DNA of 64,000 nt from Roseateles chitinivorans (GCF_002761755.1 NZ_PEOG01000022.1:1-64000); one strand, 5' to 3'. Positions 1 to 8,857 are shown, numbered from the stretch's first letter. Program-made: numbers and translations. The notes: a model not told the origin generated them from the sequence alone.

Positions 1-224
1 GCGGGGTTGGCCCCCGGGTCGGGCGCCGGAGCCGGAGCCGGTGCGGGCGCCGGAGCAGGCGCGGGTGCCGGAGCAGGCGCAGGTGCCGGCGCGCCTGAGC
101 CGGCCGTCGGGCTCGGCGTCGTGGTGGCGCCACTGTCGCCGCCTCCTCCTCCGCAGCCCGACGCGAGGGCCGCCGTGACGAGGGACAGGGCAACAAGTCG
201 TTGTCTCTTCATTGATGTGTTCAT
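1..224 (-). CDS. Lipoprotein with Pro-Ala repeat linker, 3' part outside window
   Basis: Reading the minus strand from the ATG at 224 gives MNTSMKRQRLVALSLVTAAL followed by ASGC, a lipoprotein signal peptide with a lipobox. Five glycines and a linker of about twelve Ala-Pro repeats follow, running off the window after residue 74. The linker probably lifts an unseen folded domain away from the outer membrane. A second ATG at 212 (MKRQRL) is an equally good start; neither has a strong Shine-Dalgarno. The opposite strand of this repeat reads as a Gly-Ala chain and is only the shadow. Function cannot be told from the visible part. Confidence 0.6.
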   Translation of the reverse strand, partial: MNTSMKRQRLVALSLVTAALASGCGGGGGDSGATTTPSPTAGSGAPAPAPAPAPAPAPAPAPAPAPAPDPGANP

Positions 225-267
225 GAGCTGAGAGAGAAAAGGTTCGAGGGAGCCCGACGCGATGTTT

Positions 268-283
268 GATATAACGCTATATC
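268..283. promoter_or_regulatory. Dyad in divergent intergenic region
   Basis: GATATA-ACGC-TATATC is a perfect 6-bp inverted repeat in an AT-rich patch between the divergent lipoprotein and lyase genes. It could be an operator or part of a promoter; no partner protein is known. Confidence 0.3.
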
Positions 284-412
284 TCACGCATGTTAGTTCG
301 CCCAGCGCATTAACTATCGCCGGAAGGTAACAAATCGAACCCTCCGCGCTTCGTGATAACTCGGCGCGCCAGCCCGCCTATGCTCGCGCCCCCAACCGCT
401 CGAGGAATGCGC

Positions 413-2677
413 ATGTCCAGCACCACCCCTCCCTTCAACGACAGCGATGTGCCGGTGAATGCCATGCGCCGGCGGCTGTCGGCGGGACTGTTCGGGCTGC
501 CGATGCTGCCGCTCTTGCCCGCCTGCGGCGGCGTCAACGGCGAGGCCGCCGACCCGAGCAAGGCCGTCGGTGAAGCGTCGGGGGTCGAGGGGTCGGCCGG
601 CACGCAGACGGGACGCATCCCGGCCTCCCAGAGCGGCGTCTTCCGCCACCCGGGTTTGCTGGTGACCGAGGACGACTTCACCCGCATCCGCGCGCACATC
701 AAGGCGGGCCAGGAGCCGTGGACGGGCTGGTGGAACAAGCTGTGCGCCGAGCGCTTCGCCAGCCTGGACGCCCGCCCGTTTCCGTTGCCTGCGGTCTACC
801 GGGCCGACGGCAGCAAGAACAACCTGTACGTCGACATCTGGCGCGCCTGGACGCTCACCTTGCGCTGGAAGCTGTCCGACCCGCAGGACAACCGCTATGC
901 CGACAAGGCCGTGGAGTTCCTGGACGCCTGGGCCAACACCCTGAAGGAGGTCGGGACGGTCCCGCCCGGATCGACCGCCCATGACGACCACACCTTCATC
1001 CTGATGGCCGGCATGCAGGGCCACCAGCTGGCGCAGATCGGCGAGATCCTGCGCACCTACCCGGGCTGGGCGCCGGAAAGCCTGAAGCGCTTCCAGGACA
1101 TGCTGCTCAAGGTCTTCGGCTCGATCTCGTCCTGGTTCCTCAGCGACGGGCGCATCGGCTCCCATGCGAACTGGGACATGGCCTCCATGGTCGGCGCCAT
1201 GGCCATCGGCATCTTCTGCGACCAGCCCGACCTGTACCGGCTGGCCTGCGACTGCTACGCCGGCAACAACCGCGGCAAGCTCAGGACTTTCGGCAACGGC
1301 TCGATCGTGCATGGCGTGTACTTCATGCATCCGGGCCACTTCGGGCAGTGGGAGGAGAGCGGCCGCGACCAGGGCCATTCGACGCTGGGCATGTCGCTGG
1401 GAGGCGACGTGCTGGAGATGGCCTGGAATCAGGGCGACGATCTCTACGGGCTGTACAACAACCGCTTCCTGGCGGCGGCGGAGTACGTGGCGCGCTCGAA
1501 CCTGCTCGACGAGAACGGCAAGACCTACCCGATGCCGTTCGCCCGCGAACACAATCCGACGCAGCCTCACACGTCGCTGTGGACCGAGGTGAACCAGTCG
1601 TTCCAGCACGGCCGCAACGCCTGGGAGCCCATCTACAACCATTACGTGAACCGCATGGGGCTGGCGGCGCCGAACGTGGCACGCATGGTGAAGCTGTGCG
1701 AGCCGAAGTACGGCGGCAGCAGCGACGACATCTGGTGGCCGACGCTGATCCATCGCCGTCCGGACTACGCCGCCCCGATGAAGCCGGCCTCGGGCCTCAC
1801 GGCCCATGTGCGCGGCGACCGCGTGGTGCTGTCGTGGTGGGGCAGCGTCGGCGCCACCTCCTACGCCGTCAAGCGGAGCAGCCGGGCCGGCGGGCCTTTC
1901 ACGCCGCTGGGCACGGTATCGGCCAGCGAGGTGCTGACCTACAGCGATGCGCCGCCCAGGGGCGTCTGGTTCTACCAGGTCACGGCCCAGGGCAACGGCG
2001 CGACCGGCAGTTCCACGGCGGTGCGGGTCGCGGCGCCCGGCGAGGACCGCTGCTCGCTGCCGCTGAACGGCAGGAACGACACGGCGACTTTCGGCACCCT
2101 GCTCGGCCCGGACGGGACCTGGGGCGTCGTCGAGGGCAAGCTGTTGGACGGCGCGGCCTGGGGCGACGGCCGCGTGAACGACAAGGCGATCGTGTTCGAC
2201 GGCAACAAGGCGGGCCTGCAGCTGCCCGCGGGGATCTTCAGCGGCCTGGAGGACTTCACCGTGTCGCTGTGGGCCTATGCGAATTCACTGCGCTGGGACA
2301 CCTGCCTGTTCTTCGCCGGGAACGACGCCTTCTCCTACATGTGCATCGCGCCCCAGAGTGGCCGGGGCGGCTTGCGATTCGCCATCGCCGGCGCGACCCA
2401 CAACGACTCGCAAGGCATGGAGGCCCCGAGCCCCCTGCCCACCCGGCGCTGGGTCCATGTGGCGGTCACGCTTCAGGCGGGCACCGGACGGCTCTATCTC
2501 GATGGCGTGGAGGTGGCGAAGGCCGACGACATCCTGCTGGCGCCGCGTCAGGTCGGCGATCAGGTCACCTTCCTCGGGCGCAACTGGGCGCACCCGTCGT
2601 TCAACGGCCGCATCCAGGGCTTCCGCGTCCACGCGGGCGCATTGAGCGCAGCGGAGATCGCGGCACTGGCGAAGTGA
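413..2677 (+). CDS. Alginate-lyase-like lipoprotein with Fn3 and LamG domains
   Basis: A 754-residue surface or secreted polysaccharide-active protein. The ATG at 413 is preceded by GAGGA at a good distance; an upstream in-frame codon at 353 has none. The N-terminus carries RRR and a hydrophobic stretch ending LLPAC, so Cys38 is probably lipidated (Tat-like lipoprotein signal). Residues about 75-440 match the alpha-helical alginate lyase fold (PF05426 type; conserved WD, YFMHPGHFGQ and QGHSTLG segments). Residues about 455-540 look like an Fn3 domain, and about 545-754 like a LamG/concanavalin A-like lectin domain (AIVFDG, LGRNW). Substrate is likely an acidic polysaccharide, but alginate itself is not proven. 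It precedes a glycosyltransferase on the same strand. Confidence 0.8.
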   Translation: MSSTTPPFNDSDVPVNAMRRRLSAGLFGLPMLPLLPACGGVNGEAADPSKAVGEASGVEGSAGTQTGRIPASQSGVFRHPGLLVTEDDFTRIRAHIKAGQEPWTGWWNKLCAERFASLDARPFPLPAVYRADGSKNNLYVDIWRAWTLTLRWKLSDPQDNRYADKAVEFLDAWANTLKEVGTVPPGSTAHDDHTFILMAGMQGHQLAQIGEILRTYPGWAPESLKRFQDMLLKVFGSISSWFLSDGRIGSHANWDMASMVGAMAIGIFCDQPDLYRLACDCYAGNNRGKLRTFGNGSIVHGVYFMHPGHFGQWEESGRDQGHSTLGMSLGGDVLEMAWNQGDDLYGLYNNRFLAAAEYVARSNLLDENGKTYPMPFAREHNPTQPHTSLWTEVNQSFQHGRNAWEPIYNHYVNRMGLAAPNVARMVKLCEPKYGGSSDDIWWPTLIHRRPDYAAPMKPASGLTAHVRGDRVVLSWWGSVGATSYAVKRSSRAGGPFTPLGTVSASEVLTYSDAPPRGVWFYQVTAQGNGATGSSTAVRVAAPGEDRCSLPLNGRNDTATFGTLLGPDGTWGVVEGKLLDGAAWGDGRVNDKAIVFDGNKAGLQLPAGIFSGLEDFTVSLWAYANSLRWDTCLFFAGNDAFSYMCIAPQSGRGGLRFAIAGATHNDSQGMEAPSPLPTRRWVHVAVTLQAGTGRLYLDGVEVAKADDILLAPRQVGDQVTFLGRNWAHPSFNGRIQGFRVHAGALSAAEIAALAK

Positions 2678-2874
2678 CGTGCGCTTCGCCTTGAAAGGCT
2701 CCAGGGAACGACTGCCCAAGGAAGCGCAGGACTTGCGCACTAGTGCGCATTGGCATTCGCGCCGATAACGAGTTCTTGACGTTCGACCGGCTCGAAGCAG
2801 AAACAATTCGGAACAAACATCAGCTGCCGGCGCGGGTCCGTCGCAGTCATGAAGCGTCCGAGGGAATTCCTGCC

Positions 2875-3882
2875 ATGCTGTCTGCCGATCTGGCACAGGG
2901 TGACGCGGCCGAAGGCCGCCCGCCTGTCTCCGCTGCGTCCGTTCCGCGTGTGTCCATCGTGGTGCCGGCCTACAACGCTGCGGGCGTCATCGCTGCAACC
3001 ATCCAGAGCGTCCTGGCCAGCACCTTCACCGACTTCGAACTGATCGTGCTCGACGACGGTTCCACCGACGGCACGGCGGAGGTCGTCCGGTCCTTCAACG
3101 ACCCTCGCATCCGCCTGACGCGCCACGCCAATCGCGGCATGTCCGCCACCCGCAATGCGGGCTTGCGGATGAGCCGTTCCGAGTTTGTCGCCCTGCTGGA
3201 CGCCGACGATGTGTGGCATCCGGAGAAGCTCGCCCTTCAGGTCGCGCTGCTGGAGCAGCATCCCGAGGTCGATCTCTGCTTCACCGAATTCCAGGCCTGG
3301 CATGGCGAGCCGGCAGAGGCGTTCTTCGCTCGTCGCGGCGATCTGCGGACGGAGGACCGCCTCACCGGCTGGATCTATCCGCTCATGGTGCTGACCAACT
3401 TCACGCTGCCGTCGTCGGTGCTGTACCGCCGGCGTCTCGCGGATCGATTGGGCCCCTTCCGCTGCGAGGACCACCAGACCGACGATTGGGAGTACTTCAC
3501 CCGGGCGTCACGGCTCACGCGAGTCGCCAAGCTGTCGACGCCGCTCGTCCTCTATCGCCAGAGCGCCAGTTCCCTGTCGAAGCGCGTGCCGCGCCGTAAC
3601 GCCACGGAAGACATGCGCTCGCAGTTGCTGGCACGCTTCGGCTGGCAGTGCCCGCACGGGGGCGCGGTGAATCGGGCGGAGCTCCGGCGTCGGCAGCACC
3701 TGGGAAGGCTCCGTCATGCTGACGTCCATGTGGCACGCGGCAGCCTGGGCCTGGGGCTTCTGGACTTCGCCCGGCTGATCGCTCGGGGACCGCGCCGGCA
3801 TGCGGCAGCGATGACGCTTGCCAAGTCACTGCGGCGCCGCGCGCTGGGCCTCCTGCCCCGCTCCGCAAGCGCCATTGCCTGA
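2875..3882 (+). CDS. Family 2 glycosyltransferase
   Basis: A 335-residue GT-A fold sugar transferase. The start at 2875 has GAGGGA upstream; a longer reading from 2743 adds an unconserved leader. The nucleotide-sugar domain begins at VSIVVPAYNAAG, continues through DDGSTDGT and carries the metal-binding LLDADD motif. The C-terminal part is Arg-rich with no membrane segment, so it is probably cytoplasmic or peripheral. It likely adds a sugar to a surface polysaccharide or glycolipid; donor and acceptor cannot be read from sequence. It lies 197 bp behind the lyase and may be co-transcribed. Confidence 0.8.
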   Translation: MLSADLAQGDAAEGRPPVSAASVPRVSIVVPAYNAAGVIAATIQSVLASTFTDFELIVLDDGSTDGTAEVVRSFNDPRIRLTRHANRGMSATRNAGLRMSRSEFVALLDADDVWHPEKLALQVALLEQHPEVDLCFTEFQAWHGEPAEAFFARRGDLRTEDRLTGWIYPLMVLTNFTLPSSVLYRRRLADRLGPFRCEDHQTDDWEYFTRASRLTRVAKLSTPLVLYRQSASSLSKRVPRRNATEDMRSQLLARFGWQCPHGGAVNRAELRRRQHLGRLRHADVHVARGSLGLGLLDFARLIARGPRRHAAAMTLAKSLRRRALGLLPRSASAIA

Positions 3883-3940
3883 AGCCTTGCCCGCGCAACA
3901 CACGCTGCCCGTAGCGCGGCCCACGAAGGTGGCAGCCTGT

Positions 3941-4516
3941 TCAGTGGCTGTCATCGCGTCGCCGGCGTTGCCATAGCCAGTACGCCACTCCGGCCAGCGC
4001 CGCGACGGTCACCACCTTGCGGACCGCGCCGGCGGGGTTGTGTCGCAGCTCGGCCCGGCCGCCCATCTCCGCGTACACGCGCGGCACATGGCCCCGGGCC
4101 ACATCGCCGGCCAGACCCTCCACCACATCGACGCGATCGGCGAGCAGCAGGATCAGCCAGCGCCGCAGATCGTTCTCGCTGTAGCGAAAGCCCGCCCGGC
4201 GCAGCATGCCGCTGATGCCGCGCGGCGGCACCGTCGTGCCGTACACGGGCGTGAGGCCGGCGCGCTCGGTGGAGTGCAGCACCTCCACGTCCGAGACCTG
4301 CTGCGGTGGCCGTTCCCAATGAATGCCGTCCAGCCGTGGCGGCGTGCGTTCCATCGGCACGGCGGGACGGTCGTGCTTGTCGAGGTCTGCGCCCCAACCT
4401 GGGATGTGCGCGTACTGCGTGCGATCAACGGCCGGGCGGTGAACATGGCCCGACGCCCGGTCGCGCTCCGGCCCATCCTGCGCTTGTCCATGGGAGTCGT
4501 AGGCGTCGTGCGTCAT
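3941..4516 (-). CDS. Membrane-anchored protein of unknown function, coupled to the alcohol dehydrogenase
   Basis: 191 residues. The ATG (4514-4516) overlaps the TGA of the upstream dehydrogenase as ATGA, so translation is probably coupled. The N-terminal half is polar and Asp/Arg/His-rich. A middle segment (GISGMLRRAGFRYSENDLRR) looks folded and is followed by a hydrophobic helix (LILLLADRVDVV). The C-terminus holds one membrane helix (VVTVAALAGVAYWLW) then RRRRDD. I do not recognise a named family. The coupling suggests a role in the same aldehyde or stress response as the dehydrogenase. Confidence 0.7.
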   Translation of the reverse strand: MTHDAYDSHGQAQDGPERDRASGHVHRPAVDRTQYAHIPGWGADLDKHDRPAVPMERTPPRLDGIHWERPPQQVSDVEVLHSTERAGLTPVYGTTVPPRGISGMLRRAGFRYSENDLRRWLILLLADRVDVVEGLAGDVARGHVPRVYAEMGGRAELRHNPAGAVRKVVTVAALAGVAYWLWQRRRRDDSH

Positions 4517-5694
4517 GCGGGGCTCCTTGCCGACCAGGCCGGCGCGTCGGCGCCCGGCGGGATCAGCACCGCCTTGATGCAACCGTCGAGCTTGCTGGAG
4601 AAGAGGTGGTACGCGTCCGCCACGTCCTCGAGCGGCATGCGGTGCGTGATGATGTCGCGCGGTCGCAGGTGGCCCGCTCGGATGTGCTCGATGAGTCGCG
4701 GCAGATGGCGCTTGACGCTGGCCTGGTTCATCCGGAGCGTCAGGCCCTTGTTGAGGGCATTGCCGATGGGAAAGGCGTTGAACGTCGGCCCGTACACGCC
4801 GACGATCGACAGCCGCCCGCCCTTGCGCACCGAATTCACCGCCCAATGCAGCACCGTGGCGGCACCCGCCTGCAGCTTGAGCCGCACGCCGGTCAGGCGT
4901 TGCAGGAAGCTGCCATCGGCCTCCGCGCCAACGCAGTCGACGCACACGTCGGCGCCCAGGCCGTCGGTCATGCGCTTGATGTGCTCGGCCATGTCGTTGA
5001 CTTCGAGGAAATTGATCGTCTCGCACTGCGCGAAGCGGCTCGCGAACTCGAGCCGATAGGGCACGTGGTCTACGACGAGCACCCGCCCTGCGCCCATCAG
5101 CCAGGCGCTCTTCGCCGCGAACAGGCCGATGGGGCCGGCGCCGAAGATGACCACCGTGTCGCCCTCCCGGATGTCGCCCATCTCCGCTGCCTGGTAGCCG
5201 GTGGGCAGCGCATCGGTGAGCAGCACCGCGTCCTCGAGATGCAGGTCGTCGGGAATCCTGGTCGGCCCCACATCGGCCATCGGTACCCGCACGAATTCCG
5301 CCTGGCCGCCGTCGTAGCCGCCGGTCGTGTGCGAGTAGCCGTAGATGCCGCCGACCGCCGTTGCCTCGGGATTGGTCGCGTGGCAATTGCTGAACAGCTC
5401 GCGCTGGCAGAAGAAGCAAGTGCCGCAAAAGATGTTGAACGGCACCAGCACCCGATCGCCGACCTGGAGCGAGCGCACCTCGCTGCCGACATCGACGACT
5501 TCACCGATGAACTCGTGGCCGAAGGTGGAGCCGACACGGGTGTCGGGCACCAGCCCGTGGTACAGGTGCAAGTCGGAGCCGCAGATGCAGCTGCGCAGCA
5601 CCCGGACGATCGCATCGTGCGGATGCTCGATCGCCGGCGTCGGCTTGTCGACCGTCCGGATGCGGTAGGGACCGCGGTATTCCATCGCCAGCAT
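4513..5694 (-). CDS. Zinc-dependent alcohol/formaldehyde dehydrogenase family protein
   Basis: A 393-residue medium-chain dehydrogenase/reductase, NAD(P)- and zinc-dependent. Catalytic zinc ligands are seen at CICGSD (Cys38) and GHEF, structural zinc cysteines at CGTCFFCQRELFSNC, and the Rossmann glycine motif at GAGPIG. The overall pattern resembles glutathione-independent formaldehyde dehydrogenase-like enzymes rather than simple ethanol dehydrogenases; the true substrate is unknown. AGGAG lies 7 nt before the ATG. It is the first gene of a two-gene minus-strand operon with the 191-residue membrane protein. Confidence 0.85.
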   Translation of the reverse strand: MLAMEYRGPYRIRTVDKPTPAIEHPHDAIVRVLRSCICGSDLHLYHGLVPDTRVGSTFGHEFIGEVVDVGSEVRSLQVGDRVLVPFNIFCGTCFFCQRELFSNCHATNPEATAVGGIYGYSHTTGGYDGGQAEFVRVPMADVGPTRIPDDLHLEDAVLLTDALPTGYQAAEMGDIREGDTVVIFGAGPIGLFAAKSAWLMGAGRVLVVDHVPYRLEFASRFAQCETINFLEVNDMAEHIKRMTDGLGADVCVDCVGAEADGSFLQRLTGVRLKLQAGAATVLHWAVNSVRKGGRLSIVGVYGPTFNAFPIGNALNKGLTLRMNQASVKRHLPRLIEHIRAGHLRPRDIITHRMPLEDVADAYHLFSSKLDGCIKAVLIPPGADAPAWSARSPA

Positions 5695-5839
5695 GAGCGT
5701 CTCCTAAGAAGGGTTGTGGCCGCGGCCGAGAACCCTGTGCGGCAACGCCCATTCCAGAGCAGCGAAAAGGGAAAAGGGGCTTGCCTCGAGGCACCGGAAC
5801 AGGCTTTGCCCTCACACCACACGTCTTGACGGAGGTTCC

Positions 5840-5914
5840 ATGCGCACGAAGTTCGCCATCGTTCTGCTCGCGGTCGTGGTCTTGGTCTGCGTCCTGAGCC
5901 TCCCGCCCTGGTAG
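5840..5914 (+). CDS. Possible 24-residue membrane peptide
   Basis: A short reading frame with GGAGG five bases from its ATG. It encodes MRTKFAIVLLAVVVLVCVLS plus LPPW: a positively charged start, one hydrophobic helix and a stop. The very good ribosome site and membrane-peptide composition make it plausible. It sits between the divergent dehydrogenase operon and a secreted-protein gene. No family is recognised; chance cannot be excluded at this length. Confidence 0.4.
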   Translation: MRTKFAIVLLAVVVLVCVLSLPPW

Positions 5915-5936
5915 GGCGTTTCAAGGAAGTCTGTAT

Positions 5937-6503
5937 ATGCTTGGCAGATCCCGCCTCACCGTCTCGTGGAGTCGATCAAGTGCTCCATCGAGCCCATCAA
6001 CCCCACCCGGCTCGCCGCGATTGAGCAAGGCTGCCTGGGTCGCGGCCGCGCTGATCGCGGTGCTGCCGTGCGCGCCGGCCCTGGCGCAGGAATCGGGAAA
6101 GTCCTCGGACGCGGCGCGCGACGTCGGCCGCGCGGCGCCCGGCGAAGACAACTCGTACTTCAACGTCCATGCGCGGATCCGCATCCCCGCGCGACTTCTG
6201 AAGCAGTTGCGCGACGGTCGTTGCGCGGTCTGGTATCCGCAGCGCGGAGCCGACGGGTACACGGCGGGGCTGCCTTGCCGGCCCCGGCCGGCCGTTCTGC
6301 CTGGCGGGATCCTCCTCGCGCCCTCCAAGGATCCGGTGATCCTGGAGGCGGCGGTCTTCCACGCGACGACGCCTGCCCTGGTCGTGGCGCGGGGGGCCTT
6401 CGATGCCCGCACCGGCTTGCTGCTGCGCTCCATTGATCCGGATCGGCCGATGGACATCGATGCGCAGCCCTCCGGCGCAGGCGCATCCGGGAACCGGCGG
6501 TGA
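5937..6503 (+). CDS. Secreted protein of unknown function
   Basis: 188 residues with AAGGAA upstream of the ATG. A Ser/Pro-rich start is followed by a hydrophobic stretch (AAWVAAALIAVLPCAPALAQ) typical of a Sec signal peptide with an ALAQ cleavage site, so the start may lie further downstream. The mature part is about 130 residues with two cysteines (GRCAVWYP and GLPCRP) that could pair. No family is recognised. It ends convergently with the LysR gene. Confidence 0.6.
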   Translation: MLGRSRLTVSWSRSSAPSSPSTPPGSPRLSKAAWVAAALIAVLPCAPALAQESGKSSDAARDVGRAAPGEDNSYFNVHARIRIPARLLKQLRDGRCAVWYPQRGADGYTAGLPCRPRPAVLPGGILLAPSKDPVILEAAVFHATTPALVVARGAFDARTGLLLRSIDPDRPMDIDAQPSGAGASGNRR

Positions 6504-6691
6504 ATGGGACGGGGCGCGCGGCGTCCTGCTCGACGGGGCTGATCGAAGGCCCGCCTTTCTGCCGCGTGCCTGGATCAAGAAACCGCCGCACGCCCCTGCA
6601 ACTCTGCGGGACGTCCTCACTGCATCACCTGCGACCATTGCCTGTCATGCGCTGAAGCCGACCACGTCGTCGCAATGTCGATGCGGCGCAG

Positions 6692-7591
6692 CTATTGACT
6701 ATCCGATGCTGCGTCCTTGGCGAAGTCGACAAAAGCGCGCATGGCCGCCGAGAGGAATCGCTGACGTGGGTAGTAGAGGTAGGGGGGGCCAATACCAGGC
6801 GACCAGGCTTGAAGCACCCGCACCAGGTCTCCGGCAGCCAACTCACGCTCGACGTACTTCTCGTGCACGTAGGCCAGGCCACCGCCGGCGACGGCTGCGT
6901 TTACTGCGATCTGCGCATCATTGACGATGAGCCGCGCATTGGGCAGGTCAGGCGTGCTGTTGCGGCGCTGGAACGCCCATTCCTGCAAGCCTCCGCCAGG
7001 AAATCGACGGCGGATGCAGTCGTGCCCCACAAGGTCCCGCGGCGTCTGAGGGATGGGTCGGCGCGCGAAATAGGCAGGCGACCCGACCACCGCGTAGCGC
7101 TGCGGCGGGCCTATACGCACAGCGATCATGTCCTGCCGCAGATCTTTGGCAATGCGTACGCCCGCGTCGTAGCCCTGTCGCACGATGTCGGCCATGGCTG
7201 CGTCCGCGGTGATCTCCAGCGACACGCCGGGATGCAGCGCAGTGAAGCGAGCAGCCAAGTCGGCGAGCAGAAACTGAGCAATGGGTGCCGGGGCGTTGAT
7301 CTTCAGCGTGCCGAGCGGCGACTCGCGGTGCTGGTTCAGGCGCTCGAGCGCCCGCTGAATCGTCGCCAGGCTGGGTTCCAGCTGCGCCAGCAACTCGTTG
7401 CCAGCCGCCGTGGGCTTCACGCTGCGGGTCGTTCGCGTCAGTAGCGTCACGCCCAGTTCCTCCTCGAGTCGACGAATCGTCTTGCTCACGAGGGACACCG
7501 ATATCTGCCGCTCGGTCGCCGCGGCCCGGAAGCTTTGATGGCGTGCAACCGCTGCAAACACATCAAGGTCAGGCAAAACTGATCGATCCAT
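6692..7591 (-). CDS. LysR-family transcriptional regulator
   Basis: 299 residues. The winged helix-turn-helix covers residues about 8-65 (FAAVARHQSFRAAATERQ, then SLVSKTIRRLEEELGVTLL). A LysR substrate-binding domain follows from about 95 to 290, with the usual LKINAPAPIAQ start and a late GGGLAYVHE segment. It is divergent from the DoxX gene with 100 bp between start codons, the usual arrangement for a LysR regulator controlling its neighbour. The inducer is unknown. Confidence 0.9.
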   Translation of the reverse strand: MDRSVLPDLDVFAAVARHQSFRAAATERQISVSLVSKTIRRLEEELGVTLLTRTTRSVKPTAAGNELLAQLEPSLATIQRALERLNQHRESPLGTLKINAPAPIAQFLLADLAARFTALHPGVSLEITADAAMADIVRQGYDAGVRIAKDLRQDMIAVRIGPPQRYAVVGSPAYFARRPIPQTPRDLVGHDCIRRRFPGGGLQEWAFQRRNSTPDLPNARLIVNDAQIAVNAAVAGGGLAYVHEKYVERELAAGDLVRVLQAWSPGIGPPYLYYPRQRFLSAAMRAFVDFAKDAASDSQ

Positions 7592-7593
7592 TG

Positions 7594-7608
7594 TTGAACC
7601 TGGGTTAA
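7594..7608. promoter_or_regulatory. Candidate LysR operator dyad
   Basis: TTGAACC-TG-GGTTAA is a near-perfect dyad immediately upstream of the LysR start codon, in the divergent LysR/DoxX promoter region. A LysR protein binding here would repress itself and could act on the DoxX gene. Assignment rests on position and symmetry only. Confidence 0.4.
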
Positions 7609-7691
7609 CAGCCCATGCTCGATTATGTATCTAGCGAACTGTGGCTCGAACTTCTAGCATGACCTCTGTTCAGAAGTTCAGGAGCCGTCCC

Positions 7692-8153
7692 ATGCTGTCG
7701 TACCCATTGTTTTCTCGCTTGCGGAGCGCGCTTGAACGGCATGATGGGCTGGCCTATCTGCTTCTGCGGGTGGCGTTCGGATTGATGCTGATCACCCACG
7801 GCTTGCCGAAGATCCTTGGCACCAGCCACGGCAGCATGGCGAACCCGATGGCGGGCTCCGTCAACCTGATTGCAAATGTCCTGCATCTGCCCGCAGCGCC
7901 TCTGATCGGCTGGTTCATCGCGTTGCTGGAGGGCCTGGGTGGCCTGATGCTCGCCATGGGGCTGCTGACGCGCCCGCTGGCCGCAATGGTCACCGTTCAG
8001 ATGCTGGTGATCTGCTGGCTGCTGGGGCCGACCTTTCCTTGGATCGACCGGGGATTCGAGTACCCCTTGATCCTGGCTTTCGTGTCCTTCTACCTGCTCA
8101 CGCACGGCGCCGGACCGATGTCGCTCGATGCTCGCATCCGGCGGAAGTCCTGA
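7692..8153 (+). CDS. DoxX family membrane protein
   Basis: 153 residues, four predicted membrane helices. AGGAG lies 7 nt before the ATG at 7692; a longer frame from 7641 has no site. The DoxX signature is visible at LLLRVAFGLMLITHGLPKI and the Gly-rich helix LLEGLGGLMLAMGLLTRPLA. DoxX proteins are inner-membrane proteins linked to thiol and oxidative stress in some bacteria; the job here is not known. Divergent from, and probably controlled by, the LysR regulator. Confidence 0.85.
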   Translation: MLSYPLFSRLRSALERHDGLAYLLLRVAFGLMLITHGLPKILGTSHGSMANPMAGSVNLIANVLHLPAAPLIGWFIALLEGLGGLMLAMGLLTRPLAAMVTVQMLVICWLLGPTFPWIDRGFEYPLILAFVSFYLLTHGAGPMSLDARIRRKS

Positions 8154-8433
8154 GTCGTTGCGGTCTTGTTCTTTAATGCAGGAAGCGGCCAAGGAAGGAT
8201 TTGCTGAGCGTTGCTGAGTTATGCAGCGCTCATCCACATCTTCGCCACCCACCCCAGGCGCGCAGCCGTCCGCATTGAGGTAGGTACGCGATGCGATGCG
8301 ATGCGATGTTTGCCGGTGCCTACGTTTATCGTCGGGTTCAGACTTAGGCGACGAGACTTCCGGCTTGGCTGAGACTCGACAACTGTCGACAGCCACCCTT
8401 GAAAGCGCGGAGCCGGTCCATATAATCTCCCTG
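8154..8433. other. Intergenic region upstream of groESL
   Basis: No gene was found between the DoxX stop and the groES promoter. It contains a short tandem repeat, GCGAT four times at 8288-8307, and otherwise looks unstructured until the groES promoter at 8398. Confidence 0.5.
8398..8426 (+). promoter_or_regulatory. groESL promoter, sigma32-like overlapping sigma70-like
   Basis: CTTGAAA at 8398-8404 equals the heat-shock sigma32 -35 box, and GTCCATAT at 8416-8423 resembles its -10 box (CCCCATNT) at 11 nt spacing. The same stretch reads as a sigma70 promoter: TTGAAA and a perfect TATAAT (8421-8426), 16 nt apart. Transcription would start just ahead of the CIRCE element. Confidence 0.75.
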
Positions 8434-8460
8434 CTAGCACTCGCGTAGGTCGAGTGCTAA
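8434..8460 (+). promoter_or_regulatory. CIRCE element, HrcA operator
   Basis: CTAGCACTC-N9-GAGTGCTAA matches the CIRCE consensus with one change in the first base. HrcA binds it and represses chaperone operons until heat shock. It lies directly after the -10 box, where binding would block initiation. With the sigma32-like boxes this gives double heat control of groESL. Confidence 0.92.
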
Positions 8461-8461
8461 C

Positions 8462-8489
8462 AAGCCCCCCGACCCCCATCGCGGGGCTT
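8462..8489 (+). promoter_or_regulatory. Stem-loop in groESL 5' leader
   Basis: AAGCCCC (8462-8468) pairs with GGGGCTT (8483-8489) right behind CIRCE and 80 nt before groES. There is no T-run, so it is not a complete terminator. It could stabilise the mRNA or be thermosensitive. Confidence 0.4.
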
Positions 8490-8566
8490 ACTTCTTGTGG
8501 GGGCTGGCCAGTGCGAAAGCCGCACGGCGGGCCCTTGAAGCAAGTCCGCACAGTCAAGGAGATCTG

Positions 8567-8857
8567 ATGAAACTGCGTCCTCTGCACGATCGCGTGATCG
8601 TTAAGCGCCTGGAAAACGAAACCAAGACGGCCTCCGGCATCGTCATCCCCGACAACGCCGCCGAGAAGCCCGACCAGGGCGAGGTGCTGGCCGTCGGTCC
8701 GGGCAAGCGCAACGACAAGGGTGAATTCATCGCCCTGAACGTCGCCGTCGGCGACCGCGTGCTGTTCGGCAAGTACAGCGGCCAGACCGTCAAGGTCGAC
8801 GGCGAAGAGCTGCTGGTCATGCGCGAAGAGGATCTGTTTGCGGTGATCGCCAAGTAA
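8567..8857 (+). CDS. groES: Co-chaperonin GroES
   Basis: 96 residues, full length. It forms the heptameric lid of the GroEL folding chamber in the cytoplasm. The start [14 protein letters not shown] is canonical, and the mobile loop region ([19 protein letters not shown]) and [17 protein letters not shown] end are conserved. AAGGAG precedes the ATG by 5 nt. First gene of groESL, controlled by the CIRCE and heat-shock promoter just upstream. Confidence 0.97.
   Translation: MKLRPLHDRVIVKRLENETKTASGIVIPDNAAEKPDQGEVLAVGPGKRNDKGEFIALNVAVGDRVLFGKYSGQTVKVDGEELLVMREEDLFAVIAK

Noticed and set aside
7..231. Gly-Ala repeat protein on the plus strand
   Set aside because: It is the complement of the Ala-Pro linker of a minus-strand lipoprotein that has a proper signal peptide.
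8288..8307. GCGAT repeated four times as a functional repeat
   Set aside because: Too short and simple; likely chance slippage in noncoding DNA.
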